Of a stretch of 64,000 nucleotides of DNA, positions 41,432 to 51,144 are shown in pieces (position 1 is the first letter of the stretch; each line of letters opens with the position of its first letter). The translations under genes were made by a program, and so were the position numbers. Source of the stretch: Adlercreutzia equolifaciens (GTDB lineage: Bacteria > Actinomycetota > Coriobacteriia > Coriobacteriales > Eggerthellaceae); NCBI RefSeq assembly GCF_029076695.1, contig NZ_JARFIK010000001.1, positions 1 through 64,000 of the forward strand, in the 5' to 3' direction. The notes under the pieces are model-generated. The model did not search any database. It was not told where the DNA came from and worked only from the letters and a program-made list of their open reading frames with translations.

Positions 41432-42577
41432 CTACTCAAGACCTGGGTAGGCCTCGCTCCCGCAGGCCACAACCATGGCGTAGTACTCCTGCGCGGTAAA
41501 TTCCTTGCTGCTCACACGATGGGTGGCAGCTTCGACTTCGTCGAAGGAGGGCATGGGGCCATAAGCGTCGAGCGTTGTGGGCAAGCCGCCGACACGCACA
41601 ATATCCATGAGCCGCTCGTAGGCGAACCGCACGGTGGCGTCCGTGTCGTCGGCCACTGGTGCTCCCAGCACCTCCTCAGCGAAGCGGCATACCGCCTCAG
41701 GATGGTGGCGCGCGGCAAACACCAGCCACCGCGGCAGAATCATGGCCAGGTTCTCGCGATACACGGTACCCAGCGTGAAACGCAGCAGACCCGCCGCCGA
41801 GAAGATGCTGTAGGTCCAGCGCTCCTCCATGGAAAGCCCCAGCATGCCGCTCGTCTCCACGAAGCTGGCCCACAGCATCGTGGTGCGAGCATCGTAATTC
41901 TCGGGATCGTCGCGCAGTACGTCGAGTGCCGCCACCACCGCCCTCAACGAGGCCGCGGTGAATCCGCGCGAAATAGGGTTCGTATCGGTGAAATAGCGGT
42001 AGCCCGTCTGGGCAAGCATTACCATCGTGGAAAACGCCGTGTTGCGGGCATCCAGCGAATAGGTGAACGGAGGGTACAGCAGCGCATAGTCGGCGAAAAC
42101 ACCGTGAATGCCGCCGGCATAGCCCATGATATCGCTCGTGCCATTGGCCTCCGATCCCGTCGACGGATAGGTAGGAACAAGCACCAGCGGCAGCTTCTCA
42201 TCATTGCGCTGGGGCTTCTCGCCCTTAAGATAGGCGTCATAGTCCTCGTGTACCGCACAGAAGGCAACGGCCTTGGCGGTGTCCATGGCTGATGCGCCGC
42301 CCAAGCCCACCACCAGGGTGGCCTCGCTCTGGCGTGCACGCTCCACACCTTCGGCGATGGCCTCGTAGGTGCACTGGGTCACCCCCTCGTACAGCACCAC
42401 CGAGCCGCCAGCCTCGCGTATCCGAACGCCCACATGTTCAAGCGAGCCATTGCCTCGCGCCGAGGCGCCTCCGCACACCAGCAGCACCGTCTGACCGGCT
42501 GCCACCTCGGACAATTTCTCCAGGGCGCTCTCGCCCATAAGAGCCGTCACCGGGTTATGAAAACTAAAGTCGTTCAC
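41432..42577 (-). CDS. Iron-ADH family protein lacking the metal ligands
   Basis: 381 residues with the group III alcohol dehydrogenase fold. The NAD-binding region is LVVGLGGASAMDTAKAVAFCAVH and later family landmarks are present (VPTYPSTGSEANGTSD). The four canonical metal ligands (Asp, His, His, His) are replaced: alignment with the neighbouring paralogue puts Val186, Gln190, Tyr273 and Phe287 at those places. It may be metal-free or have lost dehydrogenase activity. Operon member, 8 nt before the esterase gene. Confidence 0.85.
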   Translation of the reverse strand: MNDFSFHNPVTALMGESALEKLSEVAAGQTVLLVCGGASARGNGSLEHVGVRIREAGGSVVLYEGVTQCTYEAIAEGVERARQSEATLVVGLGGASAMDTAKAVAFCAVHEDYDAYLKGEKPQRNDEKLPLVLVPTYPSTGSEANGTSDIMGYAGGIHGVFADYALLYPPFTYSLDARNTAFSTMVMLAQTGYRYFTDTNPISRGFTAASLRAVVAALDVLRDDPENYDARTTMLWASFVETSGMLGLSMEERWTYSIFSAAGLLRFTLGTVYRENLAMILPRWLVFAARHHPEAVCRFAEEVLGAPVADDTDATVRFAYERLMDIVRVGGLPTTLDAYGPMPSFDEVEAATHRVSSKEFTAQEYYAMVVACGSEAYPGLE

Positions 42578-42632
42578 CAGCGTCCTTTCCTCAGCAGCTT
42601 GTCAGCGAATACCGCATTTCCCCTGGAGCGCC

Positions 42633-43796
42633 TTATCGGCACTCGACGAGGATCTCGAAGATCTCATCGGGCGTCAGCTTCTTAGCGCAGCCAGCGGTAA
42701 GCACGGCGGTATCGGCCACCGCGCGCAGCGTCCCATCGCTGGCATCGCTCTCAAATTCGGCGAAGGTGGTGGGCATCCCCATCTCCTTGATGAAGGCGGC
42801 CAAAGCGTCGATGCCCTCCAGGGCCACTGCCAGGTCATCCTTGCCTGCGGGATCGACGCCCCACACTTCCACAGCCCAGCGAGCGAACTGCTCAGGAGCC
42901 GCTGGAGCCAGATGGCGATACAGATGCGGATGAATGATGCCCAGACCAAGGCCATGGTTGGTATGGGTATAGGCGCCGTACTGATGCTGGATCATATGGC
43001 ATTGGAAGTCGCCCACCTTGCCAATCTTGAGCACACCGTTCTCGCCCATGGCCGAGTCGTAGACCAGCTCGCTGCGAGCATGCAGGTCATTCTCGTCCGC
43101 GGCCACGGCGCGCATGTTGCGAATAATGTTGCGCTGGACGGCGAAGTTGATGTCGTCGGAGACGCAGCGCTCGCGGGGCGTGCCGAAGTAGGTTTCCATG
43201 CAGTGGGACAGCGAATCGAAGGCGCCGCTCATGAATTGCGCCGACGGCACAGTCAGCGTATAAGCGGGATCGAGGGCAGCCCAAGCCGGCAGTGCACCGA
43301 TAAACGGGCCCTTCACCTTGCGCACTTCGTCAGTAATGACGCCGCCGTTGTTCTGCTCGGCGCCCGTGCCGGAAAGCGTAACCACGCAGGCCAGCGGAAT
43401 GAACTCAGTGGGCATCTTTCCCTGTTCGTGCTCGTACTCGTGAATATCCTCGTCGAGCTTGGCCTGAGCGGACACAATCTTGCAGCAGTCGAACACCGAG
43501 CCACCGCCGACGGCAAGAATAGCGTCGACCTCATGCTCGCGGGCGATCTTGGCCCCCTCCTGCACCTTCTCGTAGGTGGGATTGGGCATGATGCCCGCAA
43601 ACTCGACAATCTCCTTGCCAGCCTCCGTCAGCAAGCGCACCACTTCGTCATACAAACCGGTGCGTTTGATAGACCCGCCGCCATAGGCCAACATGACTTT
43701 GGCACCCATAAAGGGCAGCTCAGCAGCAAGCGCCTGCTCAAGAGCACCTTCGCCGAAGTAGTTCTTTACGGGGTACTGATAGATGAACGATTCCAT
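42633..43796 (-). CDS. Iron-containing alcohol dehydrogenase
   Basis: 387 residues; reduces aldehydes or oxidises alcohols with NAD(P). The nucleotide-binding motif is AVGGGSVFDCCK. The metal ligands are intact: Asp194 and His198 in GAFDSLSHCMETYF, His281 in NHGLGLGIIHP and His295. BDH-like landmarks (LSGTGAEQNNGGVI) suggest a butanol/lactaldehyde-type enzyme. The start has GGAGAAGG upstream. It is separated by 55 nt from its degenerate paralogue downstream. Confidence 0.93.
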   Translation of the reverse strand: MESFIYQYPVKNYFGEGALEQALAAELPFMGAKVMLAYGGGSIKRTGLYDEVVRLLTEAGKEIVEFAGIMPNPTYEKVQEGAKIAREHEVDAILAVGGGSVFDCCKIVSAQAKLDEDIHEYEHEQGKMPTEFIPLACVVTLSGTGAEQNNGGVITDEVRKVKGPFIGALPAWAALDPAYTLTVPSAQFMSGAFDSLSHCMETYFGTPRERCVSDDINFAVQRNIIRNMRAVAADENDLHARSELVYDSAMGENGVLKIGKVGDFQCHMIQHQYGAYTHTNHGLGLGIIHPHLYRHLAPAAPEQFARWAVEVWGVDPAGKDDLAVALEGIDALAAFIKEMGMPTTFAEFESDASDGTLRAVADTAVLTAGCAKKLTPDEIFEILVECR

Positions 43797-43835
43797 GCCT
43801 TCTCCTGTCCGAAGTTTTCTTGCTTACCTGAGCAT

Positions 43836-44978
43836 TTATTTGCCCGAGCGATGCTCGAGCCAAAAATCGAGGGCGCCGCGCATCCAGCCCTCCGCGGCCG
43901 TGCCTTCCCCGGTGCCAAACCCGTGGGAGAGACCGGGGTACACAACGATATCGGCTGCCACACCAGCCTGCTGCAGCCCACGGATGCGGCGCTCCATAAC
44001 GCTTGCGTTGGCAATGCCGTCGCGGTCGCCCACCACGGCATAGGTAGCCGGATCGCTGGCGGTGTACTCGCTTTGGCCGGTGTAGGCCATAATGACCGCA
44101 GCGGGGCGCGGAAGCTCGGCTCCGCCAAATGCCGCCGGCCCATAGGACCCGATGGCGGCCGCCATGCGGGCACCGGCGGAAGACCCCCAGAGCGAGTAGC
44201 CCTGGGTGCTGACTTCAAGCTCGTCGGCATGACGGAAAATAAACGTAATAGCCTGCGCCAAGTCTTCCACGGCCATCTGGCCCGACCCCTCGCGATAGGA
44301 GAGCGAGAACGCGTTGATGCCCTGCTCGCTGAGCCACTGGGCATGGGGAATGCCCTCGTGAAGCGAGCCGACATAGCTGAAGCCGCCCCCGGGGTTCACT
44401 ATGGCAAAGGGGGCACCGGGCTCACCGCGGAAGAAGTACAGCACCGCATCGGCTTTGTCGGGGTCGGCGGCCATGGCGGCATCGCTGTACACAGGAAAAG
44501 CCACCGTGCGTCCCTCGGAGGCATCGGCGATAAGGCGGTTGAGCGCCGCCTCGGCTTGCTGAGGCCGGACATCGGAGTGGTAAGGCAGAAGTGCGCTCTC
44601 GTTGCGCAAATCATAGCCTTCCTCGCGGGCACCATGCCAAGGCAAGAGCCCATAGCCGTAGCCATCGAAGGCGGGGTTCATCGCAATATCCGTCAACAGC
44701 GTATCTTGCGTTACGACCATAAGGGTCTCATCTTCTTTCTTGCGGGGCGCGGCAGGTGCGGAGGCATCCGAAGCGCCCTCTTCTGCATCATCGGCTGCGC
44801 GCGAGTCCCCATCAGAGGCCGTCGAGTCGGCGCCTCCTGCTCCCTCAAGCTGTGTCACCGATTCCGATAGCGACAGAGCGCCGTCCCCTTCCGGAGACGA
44901 CGGGGCACACCCGAAAAGACCCACGGCAAGCACCACCGCAACGGCCCCCGCGAGCCCTATCGTCTTCACGCGCACCAT
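43836..44978 (-). CDS. Alpha/beta hydrolase lipoprotein
   Basis: 380 residues. The signal MVRVKTIGLAGAVAVVLAVGLFGC ends in a lipobox, followed by a Ser/Asp/Ala-rich linker. The hydrolase domain has the oxyanion motif NPGGGFSYVG, the nucleophile elbow LWGSSAGARMA and the His in YPGLSHGFGTGEGTA. This resembles the BD-FAE/HSL-type carbohydrate or acetyl esterases. Its ATG directly abuts the stop of the upstream AKR gene. Confidence 0.87.
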   Translation of the reverse strand: MVRVKTIGLAGAVAVVLAVGLFGCAPSSPEGDGALSLSESVTQLEGAGGADSTASDGDSRAADDAEEGASDASAPAAPRKKEDETLMVVTQDTLLTDIAMNPAFDGYGYGLLPWHGAREEGYDLRNESALLPYHSDVRPQQAEAALNRLIADASEGRTVAFPVYSDAAMAADPDKADAVLYFFRGEPGAPFAIVNPGGGFSYVGSLHEGIPHAQWLSEQGINAFSLSYREGSGQMAVEDLAQAITFIFRHADELEVSTQGYSLWGSSAGARMAAAIGSYGPAAFGGAELPRPAAVIMAYTGQSEYTASDPATYAVVGDRDGIANASVMERRIRGLQQAGVAADIVVYPGLSHGFGTGEGTAAEGWMRGALDFWLEHRSGK

Positions 44979-45986
44979 CTATGAGGCCTTTTTCACCGCG
45001 GAGCCGCCGAAGACCGACGACATGGTCATACCGTTCAGCGCCTCATCGATGGCAGCCACTTCGGCGGCGGTCAACTCGATAGAGGCTGCCCCCAAGTTCT
45101 CACGCAAACGGGCCACCTTGCGAGTTCCGGGGATAGGTACGATCCAGGGCTTCTTGCAGATCATCCAAGCAAGGGATATCTGCGACGGCGTGGCGTCGTG
45201 GACAGCGGCCACTTCCTCCACCAAGGCAAGCAGCCTCTCGTTCTGAGCCAACGCCTCAGGGGCAAACTGCGGCATCACGGTGCGGTAGTCGCTGCCATCT
45301 TGGGAGAACGAGGAGGTGTCGCGATAGGCGCCCGAAAGCAGGCCGTTGGCTAAGGGGCTGAAGGCCACCAGGCCAACACCCAGCTCCTCCAGCGTGGGGA
45401 AAAGGCTCTCATACCAGCGGGCCATCATGGAGTACCGGTTCTGCACCACCGCCACAGGGCAGACGGCATGGGCGCGACGGACGACGTTCTCCCCTACCTC
45501 CGACAAGCCCCAGGCACGAATCTTTCCCTCGCGGATCAGGTCGGCCATCACCTCGGCCACTACCTCCACGGGAACCCGGGGGTCCTGGCGGTGCTGGTAG
45601 TAGATATCGATGTAATCTGTGCCGAGACGCTGCAGCGAGCCATCCACTGAACGACGAATGGTTTCGGGGCGCGCATCGGGCACCAGGTCGTGGTTCACCT
45701 TGCCGTCCTCCAAATCGAAGGATAAGCCGAACTTGGTGCCAATGACCACCTGGTCACGATAAGGCGCCAGGGCCTTTCCCACCAGCACTTCATTCTCATG
45801 AGGCGCCTCGGAGGTTCCGTAGCACTCCGCCGTGTCGAAAAAGGTGCAGCCCAGCTCCACCGCCTTGCGAATAAGCGCCACGCCTTCCGCTTCGGCCACG
45901 GGCTGGCCATAGGCATGGGAGAGCCCCATGCAGCCAAGCCCCACGGCCGACACCGACAAGCCCTGGCCCAACTCCTGCTGCTTCAT
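44979..45986 (-). CDS. Aldo-keto reductase
   Basis: 335-residue NADPH-dependent oxidoreductase. The catalytic tetrad can be read as Asp and Tyr in FFDTAECYGTSE, Lys in VIGTKFG and His in YYQHRQDP. The C-terminal cofactor region is IVPIPGTRKVARLRENL. It belongs to the AKR group that includes YhdN/IolS-type enzymes. The start is uncertain: ATG 45986 is reported, GTG 45998 is possible, and neither has a strong ribosome site. It follows the other AKR by 15 nt. Confidence 0.9.
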   Translation of the reverse strand: MKQQELGQGLSVSAVGLGCMGLSHAYGQPVAEAEGVALIRKAVELGCTFFDTAECYGTSEAPHENEVLVGKALAPYRDQVVIGTKFGLSFDLEDGKVNHDLVPDARPETIRRSVDGSLQRLGTDYIDIYYQHRQDPRVPVEVVAEVMADLIREGKIRAWGLSEVGENVVRRAHAVCPVAVVQNRYSMMARWYESLFPTLEELGVGLVAFSPLANGLLSGAYRDTSSFSQDGSDYRTVMPQFAPEALAQNERLLALVEEVAAVHDATPSQISLAWMICKKPWIVPIPGTRKVARLRENLGAASIELTAAEVAAIDEALNGMTMSSVFGGSAVKKAS

Positions 45987-46001
45987 AGTTGCGCCCACAG
46001 C

Positions 46002-46895
<894 letters not shown>

Positions 46896-46915
46896 TTAAT
46901 GAGTGGGGGGGTGGG

Positions 46916-46976
46916 GCGCCTCCCGGCGGGTTCGGGCAGCCGGGAGGCGCACACTGCGTCCAGGGGAGGGACGCAG
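46916..46976. promoter_or_regulatory. Two tandem hairpins in the AKR leader
   Basis: A 12-bp stem (46916-46927 with 46939-46950) and a 7-bp stem CTGCGTC/GACGCAG (46954-46960 with 46970-46976) lie 60-125 nt upstream of the AKR start. A C-rich rather than U-rich run follows on the minus strand, so they are not ordinary terminators. Confidence 0.4.
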
Positions 46977-47035
46977 CTCCCACTGACCATAATGGCTTCG
47001 CCACCCCTCGCAAGGAAGTCTCGATTCGTTACCGA

Positions 47036-47057
47036 GTTTGAACCTTGAGGTTATAGA
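47036..47057 (-). promoter_or_regulatory. Shared regulon dyad, site 4 (LysR / AKR intergenic)
   Basis: Contains AACC-TTGA-GGTT flanked by TTTG and ATAG. On the minus strand GGTTCAAA matches site 1, and the octamer GGAAGTCTC (47014-47022) lies at the same 13-bp distance as at site 1. It overlaps the likely LysR promoter on the plus strand (TTGAGG, 16 bp, TACAAT). This position between a LysR gene and its divergent target is where a LysR protein normally binds. Confidence 0.6.
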
Positions 47058-47145
47058 AAACCCGTATACAATAAGAGAAACCCCTGGCAGGGGGCTTGGC
47101 GCTCGAAATGTTCGATGTTTCATTCGCGAAGCGAAAGGGCACCCC

Positions 47146-48042
47146 ATGTACAACCATCAGCTTGACACGTTTCTCAAAGTGGCCGACATGGGCAGCTTCT
47201 CGAAAGCTGCCACCGATCTGTACATCTCCCCTACCGCCGTCATCAAGCAAATGAACCTGCTGGAGGCCAATCTGGGCGTCATGTTGTTCAATCGAACGCA
47301 CCGCGGCCTGTCCCTTACCGCAGCGGGTCAGTCGCTCTACGACGACGCGCGCCACATCATCCAGTTTTGCGGTGAAGCGGCCGAGCGAGCCCGTCAAGCC
47401 GATGCCGCCACGCGCCACGTCATCCGCGTCGGATCTTCGCCCATGACACCGAGCACGTTTCTGACAGCCCTCTGGCCCCGCGTGCTCAAAAAGTGCCCGG
47501 GCGCCACCATCAAGCTCGTCACCTTCGAGAACACCCCGGAAAACGCCCGGCGCATCCTGGCAAACTTAGGCGAGGACATCGACATCGTCGCCGGCGCCTA
47601 CGACGAAGCGTTCCTCCAAAGTCGAGGCTGCGCCGCCCTGGAGCTTTCCCGAGAGCCGCTACGGGCCATCATGTCCGCCGCGCATCCCCTGGCTGCCAAA
47701 GAGTCGCTGGCCCTCGACGATCTGAAGGGGCAGAAGCTCCTGGTCATCCAGCGCGGCTGGAACCGTGAGACAGACCAACTCATCGATGAAGTGCGAGCGA
47801 GCGATCAGGCCATTGAGATAGAGGAATTTCCCTTCATCAACCTGGACATTCTAAATCGCTGCGAGGAGAGCAGCGAGATTCTTGTGGGCATTGACCCGTG
47901 GCAAGATGCGCATCCGCTTATGGTGTCCAAGCCCGTGGCCTGGGACTACGCCCTTCCCTTCGGCATCCTGCATGCCCCGCAGCCCTCGGCCCACGTGCAA
48001 GAGCTGCTCCAGGCCGTGGAGCAGGTGACGACGGCCTCCTAG
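47146..48042 (+). CDS. LysR-family transcriptional regulator
   Basis: 298 residues from ATG 47146 (AAAGGG upstream). The helix-turn-helix is in QLDTFLKVADMGSFSKAATDLYISPTAVIKQMNLLEANLGVMLF, and the C-terminal substrate-binding domain is of normal length. It is divergent from the AKR operon with dyad site 4 between them, so autoregulation and control of the operon are likely. Given the shared dyads it may also control the flavodoxin and hydrolase genes at 36289-40172. Confidence 0.93.
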   Translation: MYNHQLDTFLKVADMGSFSKAATDLYISPTAVIKQMNLLEANLGVMLFNRTHRGLSLTAAGQSLYDDARHIIQFCGEAAERARQADAATRHVIRVGSSPMTPSTFLTALWPRVLKKCPGATIKLVTFENTPENARRILANLGEDIDIVAGAYDEAFLQSRGCAALELSREPLRAIMSAAHPLAAKESLALDDLKGQKLLVIQRGWNRETDQLIDEVRASDQAIEIEEFPFINLDILNRCEESSEILVGIDPWQDAHPLMVSKPVAWDYALPFGILHAPQPSAHVQELLQAVEQVTTAS

Positions 48043-48094
48043 GCATCCAGCGGTCACCGAGGGCCTCACGGAGGCCACTCAGGCCCTGCTGCCC

Positions 48095-48376
48095 CTAGGG
48101 CTCGACGTGCAGTTCCGCAAAGGCCGACTCAGGGCTTACGTCACCCCTATCGTTAACCGAGCGAATACGCAGCACGTAATTGCCAGGCTGCTCGGGCGTG
48201 TAGTCGAAGGTCCAGGTAAGATTCTGATAATCGTTGGTACCCGGCGTCTCATAGGTTGTCCAGTGCTCACCGTCATCCAAGGAAAACTGAATAGCGGTAA
48301 TGGCATGGCCGAAGTCGTAGGCCGTGCCCTTGAAGCGAACCGGTACACCCACGTGACCCTCAGTGCGGGGGATCAT
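48095..48376 (-). CDS. Stand-alone Mo-co dimerisation-like beta-sandwich protein
   Basis: 93 residues from ATG 48376 (AAAGGAG 7 nt upstream). The whole protein corresponds to the Ig-like dimerisation domain of sulfite oxidases (VPVRFKGTAYDFGHAITAIQFSLDDGEHWTTY... TWTFDYTPEQPGNYVLRIRSVNDRG). No signal peptide, so it should stay in the cytoplasm. The same module is fused to haem/Moco proteins at 49340 and 55593 and to a phosphatase at 52666. A protein consisting of this domain only is unusual. Confidence 0.75.
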   Translation of the reverse strand: MIPRTEGHVGVPVRFKGTAYDFGHAITAIQFSLDDGEHWTTYETPGTNDYQNLTWTFDYTPEQPGNYVLRIRSVNDRGDVSPESAFAELHVEP

Positions 48377-48454
48377 CGGCGTGCTCCTTTCGTGAAAAGG
48401 CCCGCGCCCCATCATAGCAGGAGCACGGACCGTTCGTGTTACCTCGCGTCAAAA

Positions 48455-48507
48455 GGCGCCCGTCCGGAAGCAGCGGAGGGAGGGAGGTAGCCCCCGAAAC
48501 GGGCGCC
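48455..48507 (-). terminator. Terminator of the first cytochrome/Moco operon
   Basis: GGCGCCCGT (48455-48463) pairs with ACGGGCGCC (48499-48507), and on the minus strand TTTTGACG follows. The loop is long (35 nt). Confidence 0.6.
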
Positions 48508-48514
48508 CCGTTCC

Positions 48515-49321
48515 CTAGGCGACGTCGCCGCCAAAGAAAACACCGATATTGGGAAGGTTGGCATAGGTGTCGCCCGCCTCCTCGGAACCTGGCGCCGGAG
48601 GCGGCGTCTGGCGCGTCTCAGCCGTAATTGAGACGATGTTCTTGGCGAAATAACGCGCCGAAGTGGAACCGAGCCACAACTGGTTGGCGCCGCCCACCGT
48701 CTGCACGAGGGGGCTGTCGTTCACGGCAAACACCACCGGGCAGTAATGCTGGGTAAGGTAACGCAAGGGAAGCGCCACTTCATAGCCGTCGGCCGACCGA
48801 AACACCACGGTGTTCGCCGTCTCGGACACGCCGGCCATCTCCAGCAAATGAGCCACGGCCACACCGGTAACCTCGGCATTGACGCTTGCTGAACCGTCGG
48901 CGGGATTGCCCGCGCAGGAGCAGCCCATGATGGACTTCTGCGCCTCGGGATCGGCTTGCAAGTCGGCCACCGTGGCCACGAACCCGTTTTCCACGTCGCC
49001 GCCCACGGCAATAGGCCACGCCTCCACATCACCGACGAAGTCGTCGCCCTCGAAGACGCCGCTGCCGCATAGGTAAGCGGCGGCCCCCATGGCTCGGGCG
49101 ATAGCCTCGTTGGAACTGACAGCCGTCTGGGTGAAGGAGAAATCTCCCTGCACTGCCTCGGCCGCTGCCCGCACGGCGCTGGCGCCTTCAGTCACCTCGG
49201 CGCTCTGGGGCGCCGCCTCGGGCGCTTCCTCGGCGAAGGCGGTCACCGCGCCGGCGCCCATGGAGCCCAGCAGGATCAGCGACCCAGCCGTGCCGGCAAT
49301 TTTCTTGGTCGTATCGTTCAT
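48515..49321 (-). CDS. Secreted sulfite-oxidase-like (Oxidored_molyb) protein
   Basis: 268 residues with a Sec-type signal peptide (MNDTTKKIAGTAGSLILLGSMGAGAVTAFA) lacking a twin-arginine motif. The mature part resembles the molybdopterin domain of sulfite oxidase/MsrP: IAVGGDVENGFVATVADL, the putative Mo-ligand Cys region GCSCAGNPADG, NAEVTGV, and a terminal GGANQLWLGSTSARYFAKNIVSI. It has no dimerisation domain. It lies 18 nt after the tri-haem cytochrome gene, its probable electron partner. Paralogue at 54705. Confidence 0.78.
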   Translation of the reverse strand: MNDTTKKIAGTAGSLILLGSMGAGAVTAFAEEAPEAAPQSAEVTEGASAVRAAAEAVQGDFSFTQTAVSSNEAIARAMGAAAYLCGSGVFEGDDFVGDVEAWPIAVGGDVENGFVATVADLQADPEAQKSIMGCSCAGNPADGSASVNAEVTGVAVAHLLEMAGVSETANTVVFRSADGYEVALPLRYLTQHYCPVVFAVNDSPLVQTVGGANQLWLGSTSARYFAKNIVSITAETRQTPPPAPGSEEAGDTYANLPNIGVFFGGDVA

Positions 49322-49339
49322 GATCTTCCTCCTGGATCC

Positions 49340-50908
49340 CTAGTTGGTAGGCTGGGGCATCTCGGTCTTGGCGTTCACCATCACCTTAATGGGGGTGGGG
49401 GTCACACGACCGGTCGCATCGATGGCGCGGGCGCACAGCACATAGGCCGTATCGCCGTTCTCGGCCGCCGGGGTAAACTCGTACTGCCAGTGAATCCAGC
49501 GGTTGTTGTCGATGTTCGGCGTTTCGCAACGCTGCCACGTCTCGCCGCCGTCCATGGAAAACTCCAACGCGGTAACCGGCACATCGAAGCCATTGGCCCA
49601 GCCTTCGAAGGTGAAGGGCTGACCAGCCTGGATGACCGTACCCTCAAGCGTGTTCATAAAGCCCAGGTTCGGCTTGCCGGAGGACTGCAGCGTGCCCTCG
49701 CCGGGGAACGGCACACCCTCGGCGCCCAAAGAATGATCCTCGTCGCTGATGCGCAGCTCGGCAAAGTTCTTCGAGATATGATCAGCGCAAATGCCGCCAA
49801 TCCACAGCGCGCAGGGATAGCCGTTGTTCCAGGAAAGCGGCTCGCCGTTGAACTGGTAGGCCAGCAGCGACGTGTGGCCCGGCAGCTCGTCCAGATTCAC
49901 ACCGCGATAGCCGGCACGCTCTCCATCGGGGGTGTACCACATGGCACCCACAGCGTCGTCGTTGATGTCCACTTTCTCCAAGAGCCATTCCAGCGGAATG
50001 CCCGTGACCTCCACCTGGGCGATGGCCTCGCCGCCCAGCGGGTTAATAGTGCACTGAGCCACCAACGGCGTGGTAACTACTACGCCGGCCTTCTCGGCCT
50101 CATCGATGAGGTCGACCAGCTTCCAGGTCTTCTCTTCGGCGACGGCGCCGGTAATGGAGATCTCCCAGGTATCGAACATCTCCTGATCGAGCGGCTTGTT
50201 ATCGGCCGTATTGTCGAAGCGCATAAGGTCGTAATCGTTGCCGAGCCACTGCGCATTGGGCATCTGGTCCTGAGAAACCGTCAGGTCCTGATCGAAGGTA
50301 AAGGTGCCGTTTACGTCCTCAACTGGCGTGATGCCCTTCAGCTCGTCGTACTTCACCTGATCCCACAGGGCCAAACCGCCCTCTACCGTTGTGGAGTGAC
50401 AGTTGAAGCATCCCACCTCCCCGTCGGTTTCCACATTGTGGATGGCGTGCAGCATGCCGCCCAAGTTACCCGCATAGCTGGCGCGGTTGTGGCAGTCGAG
50501 GCACTGGCTAATGGTGGGGTTGACCCCCTCCAGACCTTGACTGGGATTGTGCTGCGGATAGTAGCTGAGCATCAGCTCGTTCAAGTTGCCATGGCAGGCA
50601 TAGCAGCCGCGCACATCGGCATCGAGCACCTTGACGTTGTAATCGTCGCCGGACACCGGCGTGCGCTCGATGAGCGTGCCGTTTTCCTCCTGGGTGATAA
50701 CGGGCCCGTCAGGATTGTACTTTGGCGAGAACATGGCCGCCTTCGAGGTTTGCTCCGTGGCCGCGGTGGCGGACGCAGCACCCGCGCCCTCCTCCGACGT
50801 CGCCTGGGGCGATGCGTTGGGCGAACACCCAGCCGTCAGCGCGACGGCCAGCATCGTGGCCATCACCCCGGCAGCAAGAATTGCCCGTGGTTTTCGGCAG
50901 AGTTTCAT
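49340..50908 (-). CDS. Tri-haem c-type lipoprotein fused to a sulfite-oxidase-like domain
   Basis: 522 residues. Signal MKLCRKPRAILAAGVMATMLAVALTAGC with lipobox. Three haem-c motifs follow: CYACH, CLDCH and CFNCH (roughly residues 100-170). From about 240 comes a sulfite-oxidase-like domain with the putative Mo-ligand Cys in VAQCTINP, TGIPLEWLLE and LLAYQFNGEPLSWNNGYPCALWIGG. From about 420 a dimerisation beta-sandwich follows (VTALEFSMDGGETWQRCETP). It probably relays electrons between the membrane and an external redox partner; the reaction is unknown. The start has AAAGGGGGAG upstream. First gene of a two-gene operon, divergent from the MerR gene. Confidence 0.85.
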   Translation of the reverse strand: MKLCRKPRAILAAGVMATMLAVALTAGCSPNASPQATSEEGAGAASATAATEQTSKAAMFSPKYNPDGPVITQEENGTLIERTPVSGDDYNVKVLDADVRGCYACHGNLNELMLSYYPQHNPSQGLEGVNPTISQCLDCHNRASYAGNLGGMLHAIHNVETDGEVGCFNCHSTTVEGGLALWDQVKYDELKGITPVEDVNGTFTFDQDLTVSQDQMPNAQWLGNDYDLMRFDNTADNKPLDQEMFDTWEISITGAVAEEKTWKLVDLIDEAEKAGVVVTTPLVAQCTINPLGGEAIAQVEVTGIPLEWLLEKVDINDDAVGAMWYTPDGERAGYRGVNLDELPGHTSLLAYQFNGEPLSWNNGYPCALWIGGICADHISKNFAELRISDEDHSLGAEGVPFPGEGTLQSSGKPNLGFMNTLEGTVIQAGQPFTFEGWANGFDVPVTALEFSMDGGETWQRCETPNIDNNRWIHWQYEFTPAAENGDTAYVLCARAIDATGRVTPTPIKVMVNAKTEMPQPTN

Positions 50909-50952
50909 CTGCTCCCCCTTTCAATGCGAAGCCCCCTTTGGGCTTCAGGAAA

Positions 50953-50989
50953 ACGTTCGATGCGGCGTAACCCCTCGCTGATCGAACGT
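50953..50989. promoter_or_regulatory. Inverted repeat between cytochrome and MerR genes
   Basis: ACGTTCGAT (50953-50961) and ATCGAACGT (50981-50989) are a perfect 9-bp inverted repeat with a 19-bp centre. It lies between the divergent cytochrome and MerR genes and is a candidate operator for one or both. Confidence 0.4.
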
Positions 50990-51144
50990 CGATTACCTCG
51001 CATCCTAGATGCTGCCCTAAGGGCAGATGCAACCCAAAAGTTCGCAGTTTTTTCCTGATCAAGCGGTAAAATACCAAGGGAGAGAATACAGAGGGGACCC
51101 GTCTGACGGTGCTGTATTCCTGCTGGTCATTGAGGAGGGATACT

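Noticed and set aside
48062-48077. Terminator between the convergent LysR and beta-sandwich genes
   Set aside because: GGCCTC/GAGGCC is only 6 bp and has no T-run on either side.
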